Assembly: GCA_902463265.1 (NCBI GenBank)
Contig: CABQEV010000028.1
Coordinates: 1 to 24,591, forward strand
Origin: UMGS1889 sp900556055
Lineage (GTDB): Bacteria > Bacillota > Clostridia > Oscillospirales > Ruminococcaceae
Reading direction: 5' to 3'
DNA: 24,591 nt
The position numbers and the translations under genes were made by a program. The notes below the pieces were generated by a model. That model made no database searches. It had not been told where the DNA came from and was given only the letters and a program-made list of their open reading frames with translations. This document shows positions 1 to 7,800 of this stretch, one piece after another. Position 1 is the stretch's first letter. Each line of letters starts with the position of its first letter.

Positions 1-5
1 GTGCT

Positions 6-2144
6 TTATAAATTTTTTTGTTGATTTTGTTGCACTTGACTTGACAATCTATCATAGTAATAAACAGTCGGATCAGCCATTTCCGGAACACACACATATA
101 TGTTTTCATATCCATCGACCTTTTCATATGTCCGATCATCAGAAAATATCAGTCCGTATGGGTGTTCTTCATAGATATTACCCTGCTTGTCAATATAAGA
201 TCCGGTATATTCACCATTTTCCCAATCACCTATAAACATAATTTCTGTCGGATCAAATAAAGATGAATATGGACCAGCGCCTCCCCCGCCATGAAGCATT
301 AAATCATGAACAATATTTCCTTCTGTTTTTTTGATAAGCGTTCCGTTTAGATCATACAAATAAACATTTCCATCTTTATCCTGTGCAACTATTCTGTCAT
401 TAGCATTTCCCAAAGTTACCGAACAGCCGGTATTTGAACCTGTTGCAATATATAAAAAAGCATTGTCAAATAAAAGCTCTCCGTTTTTATTGTAGCAATA
501 AAACTCATAGTCCTCTTCATATGTTTGCTCATCAGTGAGGTCATTAAAAGCAATTATCAAACCATTATCTTCGAGCAGAATGTAGTTATATTTGCAGGGT
601 ACAACAAATTCACCTTTTTCATTGATTACACCCTTTGTATACGATATATTATTATTCTCAAGAGTTTCATAACCAACTACCGCCAGTCCATTTATAAATT
701 CACCTGCAATGTCATATTCACACTTCAAAATCACGTTTCCGTTTATATCAACATATCCGTATTTTTCTTTAAAACTCGAAGGACTTATAACTGCTGTTTT
801 TGTACCATTTACATCAATATATTCGTATTCACCATTATCAATTATTGATCCAACACGTATTATGTTACTGCTAGCAGGATCAACAGAATCATACAATGGC
901 TGCACAACACTATTTCCTTTGGAATCAAAGCAACCAAATTTTCCCTCACTATCAGTCTTGTATGCTGCCAAACCATAATGCATATCATAACCATATTCAG
1001 TCAAACTACTGCTGTCAGTAAAACCAGAAAAAAGTCCATAACCATTTGAGCCTCCAATTCTTGAATCTGTATACCGATAACTGAATAACTCCTGCCCCTT
1101 TTCATCCATATAACCGCGCACAGAAGTTGTTGTTCCTTTTTCATTTTTAGCATCTCTTTCAAAATACGCCATTTTTTCAGAAAACTGTGCAACATAATTA
1201 TATCTTGTCGAAAGCTTGACAGAACCCGTTGCAGTTTCAATTGAATAATACTTTTCTCCATCGTAGTAAGGATCATATGTTGGATCAGGCTCACCAAATA
1301 AGGCTCTTCCATCATCACCATGCAAGCATATGTACGGATATTCCACAACGTTGTCATAATCATCTTTAAAATTATAGTCCGATTTTATTTTATATTTTTT
1401 TTGTCTATTTCCGTTTTCGTCCCACTCCCAAGTATATTCTTCAATAAGTTCAACCTGATATTTAGGCTGATTTTCAATTTCCTTCTCCCCCTCACTGACC
1501 GTAAAAGGCACACTTATGCCTGCATTCACCTTAGTTCCCGCAGGAATAGTCTGACTGATAACAAAGCCCTTTTCGACATCACTGCTGTTTGAACGCGACA
1601 CGCTTGATGTAAGTCCGACAGCGATACACGCTTCGGCGGCCTCTTCCTCAGACATTCCGCTCAGATCAGGCACTTCAACTCTGTTGTCCTCTGTCTCACT
1701 GACAGCGGTTTCCGTCTCCGTCACCGATTCGGTCTGCGTCTGCGTTTCCGTCTCAGCCTCTGCGGCATTATTTTCTTCGGACACATCGGGAACATCATCA
1801 CCCTTAAGCTCTTCAAGACGCTTCGATATTCTGTCGTCACCTGTTTCCGCAAGTCCCGTTTCAAGCGTTTCAACAGCCTTTGCGGTATCTCCCAGACCGA
1901 TATACGCATCGGCAAGTCCGATATATGGATCGGCATTTTTCGGGTCGATCTTTATCGCATCGGTAAATTCAAGCACAGCCTTGTCATATGAAAGCTCAAC
2001 AAGATACTGCTGACCAAGATCATAATGCTCCTGCCATGTTTCCCCCTTTTCTCCCGACATCAAAATAAACACAGAAATTACGACCACAGCAATTATTGCT
2101 GCGGCTATGTATATGATCACTCTTTTATTAAACTTCTTTTCCAT
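6..2144 (-). CDS. Membrane-anchored TPR protein with PASTA and WG-repeat ectodomain
   Basis: The protein has 712 residues and probably displays a binding ectodomain on the cell surface. Residues 7-29 form one hydrophobic segment after a short basic start, giving a type II (N-in) anchor. Residues 38-112 contain two TPR units that are nearly identical to those of the proteins at 2844-4082 and 9390-10727. Residues 118-155 are a Thr/Glu/Gln-rich linker. Residues 156-218 look like a PASTA domain (VPDLSGMSEEEA ... ISQTIPAGTKV). From about 340 onward there are WG/KWG-type beta repeats, such as KYGYVDINGNVILKCEYD and KGVINEKGEFVVPCKY. PASTA domains usually bind cell-wall fragments; the function of the WG repeats is not settled. 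The ATG has a strong GGGAGG six bases upstream. It is the last gene seen in the leftward T7SS operon, 13 bp after the YukD-like gene. Domain calls are by eye. Confidence 0.85.
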   Translation of the reverse strand: MEKKFNKRVIIYIAAAIIAVVVISVFILMSGEKGETWQEHYDLGQQYLVELSYDKAVLEFTDAIKIDPKNADPYIGLADAYIGLGDTAKAVETLETGLAETGDDRISKRLEELKGDDVPDVSEENNAAEAETETQTQTESVTETETAVSETEDNRVEVPDLSGMSEEEAAEACIAVGLTSSVSRSNSSDVEKGFVISQTIPAGTKVNAGISVPFTVSEGEKEIENQPKYQVELIEEYTWEWDENGNRQKKYKIKSDYNFKDDYDNVVEYPYICLHGDDGRALFGEPDPTYDPYYDGEKYYSIETATGSVKLSTRYNYVAQFSEKMAYFERDAKNEKGTTTSVRGYMDEKGQELFSYRYTDSRIGGSNGYGLFSGFTDSSSLTEYGYDMHYGLAAYKTDSEGKFGCFDSKGNSVVQPLYDSVDPASSNIIRVGSIIDNGEYEYIDVNGTKTAVISPSSFKEKYGYVDINGNVILKCEYDIAGEFINGLAVVGYETLENNNISYTKGVINEKGEFVVPCKYNYILLEDNGLIIAFNDLTDEQTYEEDYEFYCYNKNGELLFDNAFLYIATGSNTGCSVTLGNANDRIVAQDKDGNVYLYDLNGTLIKKTEGNIVHDLMLHGGGGAGPYSSLFDPTEIMFIGDWENGEYTGSYIDKQGNIYEEHPYGLIFSDDRTYEKVDGYENIYVCVPEMADPTVYYYDRLSSQVQQNQQKNL

Positions 2145-2157
2145 AATTATCCTCCCT

Positions 2158-2415
2158 TTATAATATCATCAGCTGATCGCCGCTTCGCACGCCGTTTTCG
2201 GAAAATGACATATTCCTGTTAAGCACACCGTTTATCCTGTCGGAAAACAGCTCAACATGATCCTCATCGGGAAATATTTCATCATTTCCGCAAAAAAGAC
2301 GTATCTCCGAAATGATTTTTTTCAGTCCCTCTCCGACGGAAAGCTTTTTGGATATCCTGAATTCAAAGCTCTCCGAAATGGCGGGGCATTTCACTTCGAT
2401 AAATATTTTTTCCAT
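2158..2415 (-). CDS. YukD/EsaB-like ubiquitin-fold protein
   Basis: This 85-residue protein has the size and pattern of the YukD/EsaB family, the small ubiquitin-like component of Firmicutes type VII secretion loci. It has a beta-strand start (KIFIEVKCP), a helix (SVGEGLKKIISEIR), the family-like middle (GVLNRNMSFSENGVRSGD) and a C-terminal strand ending in QLMIL. It lacks a C-terminal diglycine, as YukD does, so it should not be a conjugated modifier. A GGAGG lies close upstream of the ATG, inside the end of the preceding gene, whose stop is only one base away; the two are probably translationally coupled. Together with the EssC-like ATPase at 4801-9321 it is the second hallmark that makes this a T7SS locus. 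The family call is from pattern recognition; a profile search for YukD (PF08817) would settle it. Confidence 0.75.
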   Translation of the reverse strand: MEKIFIEVKCPAISESFEFRISKKLSVGEGLKKIISEIRLFCGNDEIFPDEDHVELFSDRINGVLNRNMSFSENGVRSGDQLMIL

Positions 2416-2416
2416 A

Positions 2417-2824
2417 CTATTCCTCCAGTCTTATATCATTCCACTTGTGGATATTTCTTTCGTGAAGAGCCTTTACAAGCCCGTCCTCCGTTTCAAACGG
2501 TATAACAGCAAGCTTGTTTTCGGGATATTCACAAAGCAATATTGAACAAACGCCGATAAATGCCGTGAATTTTTCTTCATCACCTCCTATCAGTACACGG
2601 CCGGCACTGCCCATTGTCTTAAAAAGAAACGCTATTCCTGCCTCGATCGAACCGCCGCCGATCCTGAAACGGCAGAAATGCTTTTGCTCAAGAGAGCGCT
2701 CCGCCTCCGCACATTCAGAATCGCTAAGCGGGTCATCGTCTATCATATGCTTAGGCAAAACGGGAAGCTCCATCGCCGAAGCTATGAACTTAAACTCATT
2801 TCGGGTAAATATGTAGGTTATCAT
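2417..2824 (-). CDS. Unknown 135-residue cytoplasmic protein of the T7SS operon
   Basis: I do not recognise this family. The protein is soluble, with no signal peptide or membrane segment. It starts with a strand and helix (YIFTRNEFKFIASAMELPVLP), then an acidic helical stretch (residues 28-50), and then an alternating strand pattern around residues 52-110 (FRIGGGSIEAGIAFLF, RVLIGGDEEKFTAFIG, LAVIPFETEDGLVKAL). The opening 'F-x-x-x-E-F ... LP' resembles the start of actinobacterial EspG-type ESX chaperones, but the protein is about half their length and I cannot support that homology. Its place between surface-protein genes and the YukD-like gene suggests a chaperone or adaptor for the secretion machine (inference). 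GAGG lies nine bases before the ATG. There are 19 bp after the upstream gene and one base before the downstream gene. Confidence 0.8.
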   Translation of the reverse strand: MITYIFTRNEFKFIASAMELPVLPKHMIDDDPLSDSECAEAERSLEQKHFCRFRIGGGSIEAGIAFLFKTMGSAGRVLIGGDEEKFTAFIGVCSILLCEYPENKLAVIPFETEDGLVKALHERNIHKWNDIRLEE

Positions 2825-2843
2825 ATTGGAAATCCTCTTTGTT

Positions 2844-4082
2844 TCAGCTTATTTTTACCGTATATCCTCCTGTTGTTTGGCTTGTGCCTGTAACCGTAAA
2901 TACATATGTCACTCCCGCGTCAAGCTTTTTTGTCATACTGCCCTGCATTGACTGCTGCGACAAATTGCTGTCGTCCTTTCTGCCATATTCAAACTTTGCA
3001 TTCACTCCGTCAGAACAGGAAAAATCAAAGGTATACTCAGCTGTAACATTGGGAGTAAAATAATATTTCTGCTGCTGTCCCTTATAAAGCAGATTTCCGG
3101 AAAAACTGCCTTCAACAGTACAAGGATCAGTCGGAATATACATATATGCTTTATAGCCGTATGTAAGTTCATTTCGTTTTAACCTTGTTGATTCTTCCTT
3201 TATGTATATCTGGTATTCTTCGCCGCCAACAAGTGAATATCCCCCGCAGCTTTGTACTCCGCATGAAAAATAGGGCGATTTTCTCACAACATATAAGCAC
3301 GGCTTTGACATCTCATTATCGGTATAATATTCAAATCCGTACATTCCGTCTTTATCGGGTGTAAACCAAGTATTCTCTGTAACAAAGCTTTCCTTAAAAT
3401 TTCCGCTCATAAATTCAACTTTTTGGGGATCAGGTACTGTAAAAAGATAATTTTCATTTACCTTTGCAGCAGTTGTTGTCTGAACCGTAGTTGTTTCGGG
3501 CGGTGCTGTTGTTGTCTGCACTGTCGTTGTTTCGGACGGCACTGTTGTTGTCTGCACTGTCGTTGTTTCGGACGGCACTGTTGTAGTCTGAACCGTCGTT
3601 GTTTCGGACGGCACTGTTGTAGTCTGAACCGTCGTTGTTTCGGGCGGTACTGTCGTTGTCTGCATTGTCGTTGTTTCGGGCGGTGCCGTTGTTGTCTGAA
3701 CCGCAGTTGTCTCAACAGCGGCTGTCTGCGCCTCGGCTGACTGTTTGAAGCTTTCTATCATATCAAGGAAATTCTCATTTCCCGTTTTTACATAGCCCTC
3801 CTCAAGCGCTTCTATCGCCTTATCGGTTTCGCCCATGCCGCTGTATGCGTCAGCAAGACCGACATAAGCATCTTCGCTTTTCGGCTCGATTTTTATTGCG
3901 TCTGTAAATTTCAAAACCGCGCTGCTGTAATCTAATTCTACAAGATACTGCTGACCAAGCTCCAGCTTATCGAGCAATATCTCCTTATTGTTAGTTTTTT
4001 TCAGCACCAGCGCCGATGATATAATAAGAATAACAACAGCCGCCGCAATGTAAACAACTATTCTTTTTTTCCGGCTATTCAT
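2844..4082 (-). CDS. Membrane-anchored TPR protein with Thr-rich repeat stalk and PPC-like domains
   Basis: The protein has 412 residues. Residues 7-27 are the single N-terminal membrane anchor. Residues 37-112 hold the same two-unit TPR module as the neighbouring surface proteins (ELGQQYLVELDYSSAVLKFTD). Residues 123-207 are an extended stalk made of six 12-residue repeats of PPETTTVQTTTV or PSETTTVQTTTV. Residues 215-412 form two beta-sandwich units; the second (about 325-412) has the pattern of bacterial pre-peptidase C-terminal (PPC) domains, with GSFSGNLLYKGQQQKYYFT, AEYTFDFS and LDAGVTYVFTVTGT. PPC domains usually sit at the C-terminus of secreted enzymes, but no enzyme is attached here, so it may act as a carbohydrate- or partner-binding tip (inference). 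GGAG lies eight bases before the ATG, inside the end of the LytTR gene, whose stop is two bases away, indicating translational coupling. Confidence 0.85.
   Translation of the reverse strand: MNSRKKRIVVYIAAAVVILIISSALVLKKTNNKEILLDKLELGQQYLVELDYSSAVLKFTDAIKIEPKSEDAYVGLADAYSGMGETDKAIEALEEGYVKTGNENFLDMIESFKQSAEAQTAAVETTAVQTTTAPPETTTMQTTTVPPETTTVQTTTVPSETTTVQTTTVPSETTTVQTTTVPSETTTVQTTTAPPETTTVQTTTAAKVNENYLFTVPDPQKVEFMSGNFKESFVTENTWFTPDKDGMYGFEYYTDNEMSKPCLYVVRKSPYFSCGVQSCGGYSLVGGEEYQIYIKEESTRLKRNELTYGYKAYMYIPTDPCTVEGSFSGNLLYKGQQQKYYFTPNVTAEYTFDFSCSDGVNAKFEYGRKDDSNLSQQSMQGSMTKKLDAGVTYVFTVTGTSQTTGGYTVKIS
3468..3683 (-). repeat. Six 36-bp tandem repeats encoding a Thr-rich stalk
   Basis: Six in-frame 36-bp units encode P(P/S)ETTTVQTTT(V/A), with a single V-to-M change in the first unit. 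Neighbouring units are nearly identical at DNA level (core gtcgttgtttcggacggcac), so copy number could change by slippage or recombination without breaking the frame. A partial degenerate unit precedes them at residues 124-133. The composition suits an extended, possibly O-glycosylated spacer between the TPR module and the outer domains. Confidence 0.9.
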
Positions 4083-4084
4083 GC

Positions 4085-4804
4085 CTATCGCTCCTTTACC
4101 CTTTTCATCACTTCAATAAGCGACTTTTTGTATGTTCTTGAAACAAAGACTGCCGAACCGTCACACATAGTAACGGTCATAGTCTTATAATCGGCAACGG
4201 AAATATGTTCCGCATTTACAATATAGCTTTTATGGATCCTGACAAATGAATCGGAAAGCTGCTTCATGATCTCATCTGACGGCATATAGAATTCAAATGC
4301 CTGACCGAATGTCCGCAGTATCATTTTTTTATTTGCCGCCTCAAAGAAAAGTATCTGATCCTCTGAAACGGAATATTCCCTGGAGCGTATCTTGAACCGA
4401 AACTGTCCGCCCTGCCTGACGCTGCTTTTGAAATCGCATAATATCTCATCAAACAGCTTTTCAGCGTCCCCATAGCTTATCGGCTTCATTAGTATTCCCG
4501 AAGGGCGGAATCCGGGAGATATGCAGGAAAGTATCTCGTCCAGACCGTCCGCAAGCAGCACGATATAGTTTGACGGATTAAGCCCGTATATGCTCACGGA
4601 AAGCTGCCTGATGTCACATTTCCCGCCTATCAGATAGAGAGATACCTCAGCCGAATCGCATTCCTGCGGCAATTTTTCGGCAGCATCTGTACTGACATTC
4701 AGCTTGGAATCGCTGTTATGCTTTATGGAATACTCAGCAAAAATGTCACGTACTCTTCGGCAGCTTTCCTTATCATCATCGAATAAGAAAATGTTAAGCA
4801 TCAC
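4085..4804 (-). CDS. LytTR-family transcription regulator with degenerate receiver domain
   Basis: The protein has 239 residues. Residues 1-125 follow a response-regulator receiver fold: the acidic pocket (FDDD, 8-11) and the conserved Lys (LMKPIS, K107) are kept. The strand that should carry the phospho-accepting Asp reads SLYLIGGK, with no Asp, and the usual Ser/Thr is Ala (VLLADG, A85). Residues 133-239 are a full LytTR DNA-binding domain (ILFFEAANKKMIL ... FVRIHKSYIVN ... VFVSRTYKKSLIEVMK). The expected role is DNA binding in the T7SS operon's own control, by a signal other than Asp phosphorylation (inference). The frame opens with GTG overlapping the EssC stop (GTGA), and an ATG follows directly at 4801. 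Either start implies translational coupling to EssC. No histidine kinase is adjacent; the canonical LytTR pair is 18 kb away at 22498-24391. Confidence 0.85.
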   Translation of the reverse strand: MMLNIFLFDDDKESCRRVRDIFAEYSIKHNSDSKLNVSTDAAEKLPQECDSAEVSLYLIGGKCDIRQLSVSIYGLNPSNYIVLLADGLDEILSCISPGFRPSGILMKPISYGDAEKLFDEILCDFKSSVRQGGQFRFKIRSREYSVSEDQILFFEAANKKMILRTFGQAFEFYMPSDEIMKQLSDSFVRIHKSYIVNAEHISVADYKTMTVTMCDGSAVFVSRTYKKSLIEVMKRVKER

Positions 4805-7800
4805 TGTTTCCCCGGCACAAATATCGAATTTATTCTGCCGTCCATAATGCTCCAGCCGTTATCCGCCTGTGTCGTTTTTATTTTTTCCGGCAGAGGAATG
4901 TCGATTCTGAGTGCATTCTGCTCGTTTACCTTGCCGCCGAGATGCATTCCGTGATTTTCCGACTTAAATGCATCTGAAAGGCCGAGATAAGTCTTTTTCT
5001 GAGATGAATATCCGCCGAAGAAATGCACTCCGTGATCCTTCCCGTTCTTTATGAAATCCTCAAGCAGATCGCAGACCGTCCTCTTGTCGCAGGTATTATG
5101 CACGATATCGCAGAATTCAGCCATATCGTCAATGATAACAAATACTCTGCCAAATTTTTCAGCCATGAAGCTGTCCCTCTCAATGCCGCCGCTGTCCTTT
5201 TTATAATCGGGAACTGCGGCATTTCTCTTTGAAAATTCACCAAGGAGATATTCCGTAAGTCGGCGAATATCATCAGCCGTTTCAAATACTTCGACAATTT
5301 CTGGAATATCAAAATTCACAGCCTTGTTCACACGTACTGCCTTTAATGTCACGTTATATTTTTCGGCATAGCTTATGAGATTACCGAACGGTCTGCCAAG
5401 ATCACTGAAATCGCAGCCGCTTATACACATACAATAGAACTCTGAAAGCAAGCAGCTGTACGGCTGTGCGGTTTCAAGTTCATAGCCTATCGGGAGTCTG
5501 TCCGACGATCCGACCTCATCAAGAAGTGAACTGTATGATGCGTCTGCAGGAATGATCGGTATTGCCTCAGCTCTTTCGGAATCACCGTACTTATTGGAAA
5601 GCTTTGCAAAAAGCACTTTGAGTACGGCGGAACGTTCTGCCTCACTGCTGCCCTTTACAGAAAGAAATGTCTGAAATTCAATGACAGAACCTCCGCTGAC
5701 CGTCAGTCCTCTGCCGCTGACCGCATTCGGTAAAAAATCAACGTTTCTTCCGAGAAATTCAGTGTAATCGCCCTTCTCGGTCATTCGCAGACAGATCGAA
5801 TCTACCAATGACGAACGCATTTTATACTTTATCTCCGACTGATTTCCTGCCGTGATAACAAACTGTATACCGTATCTTACACACTCATGCATTATTCTTT
5901 CAAGTATTTCCTCGTACTGCTCATACGCATATGAAAAGCCCTTGTAATTGTCGATGAAAACAGCGATGAGCGGTAGCTTATGCAGCTTTGAATATTCTCT
6001 GTAGCTTCCGATGTTTTCCCTTTCAAACAGCTTTTTTCTCTCGCTTATCTTATCGGATACAAGAGTTATCAATCTCTTTACAGCATCACTCTCGTCCTCA
6101 TATACAGCTCCGCCGCAATGCGGAAGATCCCTGAAAAGCTTGAAAGTCCTGCTTGAAAAATCCAGAACATAAAAGTTGAATTCGGACGGAGAATACTTTT
6201 TCACTGCCGACACAATGATTGTCTGAAGCAGCGTTGTTTTTCCGCTTCCCGCCGTTCCGCATATCTTCAGATTGCTGCAATCTGCAAGATTGATCCTGCA
6301 TATGTCCTGTGACTGTCTTTCGAGATCATCCGATAATCCGTAAGCCGCCGTAATACCCTCTGATACTGTATCATCAATATCATCAAGGAATATTTCCCTT
6401 CCGAGAGGGGGATTCCAAAGCTGTGCCGCAGACGGTATATGGAGAATTTCCGACTGAGTGCGGATATATTCAACAGCCGCTTCAAGCTCCGAAACAGCAT
6501 TAATATCGGTTTTGCCTTTTATATGCACAGCTGCGGGACTTCCATCTATTGCGATCATCACCGCTTCGCTGTCCTCAGCGGATACTACCGTATCATGCGG
6601 AACATATTCCCCGCCCGAATATCCCGACTGGAATTCTTCGAAGCGTTCATCGCTGCCTATCAGCAGGAATGCACGTCCCGATTCTGTAAGAAAAGCAGCA
6701 TCGGGACGCATGATCATTCCCGCACTGTCCTGCTTATCCTGAACCCTCAGACATATTCTGAACCGTGAGTTGCTCTGTATCTCGTCATCAACAACTCCCG
6801 AAGGCTTCTGTGTTGCAAGGATAAGATGTATTCCGAGACTTCTTCCCACCCTGGATATTGACACAAGCTCTCTGATAAAATCAGGCTGTTCCTTTTTCAG
6901 CTCCGCAAATTCATCGGATATGATTATAAGATGCGGCATTGGTTCTGATGCCTTTCCGCCGCCGTAAAGCCTTGAATATGCATCGATATGATTTATACCG
7001 TATTTTTTGAAAACAGACTGCCTGCGCTTTATCTCGCTTCTGAGAGAACTGCACGCACGTCTTGTCAGACTTCTGTCAATGCCTCCGTTTTCTTCATCTG
7101 AAAGATTTGTGACCATTCCCGCAATGTGCGGCAGCCCCTCAAACATATTTGCCATTCCGCCGCCCTTGTAGTCTATCAGCACAAATGCGGCATCAGCAGG
7201 GCTGTAATTCATTACGATGCTGAGGATAAATGTCTGCAATGTCTCACTCTTTCCGCTTCCCGTTGTGCCTGCAACAAGTCCGTGAGGTCCGTCTTTTTTG
7301 TCATGAATATCAAGAATGACAGGCTCTCCGCCTGCACCCAGGCCGATGAACGACCTTATCCCTTCGTAAGACCTGCTGCTTCTGTAATGCCTGAGAAGAT
7401 CCCAGTGTTCAGGCTTTCCTATGCCGATCATATCATAATAATCAACTGCCGACGGAATAGCACCGCCGCTTGCTTCATCAACATAGAAGCCGCTTATTTT
7501 TCTCACCAGCTTTTCAGCATCATCAGCCGAAACAAGGTCAAAATCTATCTTGTTTTCCTCGGTGATCTCTCCGTCAAGAAGATACGATCCCGAAAAATCC
7601 TCAGAGCATTCAATAACAGCGCCGCAGCTGTTGGGCAGCCTGCTGATCTCCCCGTATACAAGAATAAACGTGATTCCGAGATATGCGGGAGATTCCATAA
7701 ATCTGCAAAGAACGCTGTTTCTGATAAGCTCGGGAGATGTGCAGAAAAGCACAATATGCGGAAGGATCGCTTTATCCTTGTTCTCCTCAGCACTCACGGA

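Noticed and set aside
3468..3683. Possible CRISPR array from regular 36-bp periodicity
   Set aside because: The units are contiguous with no unique spacers and encode an in-frame Thr-rich protein repeat; no cas genes are present.
3423..3740. Plus-strand Cys-rich frame and minus-strand Arg/Gln-rich frame across the stalk repeats
   Set aside because: Both are alternative-frame readings of the 36-bp repeat inside the TM-TPR-PPC gene. Their regularity comes from the repeat, and neither has a ribosome site.
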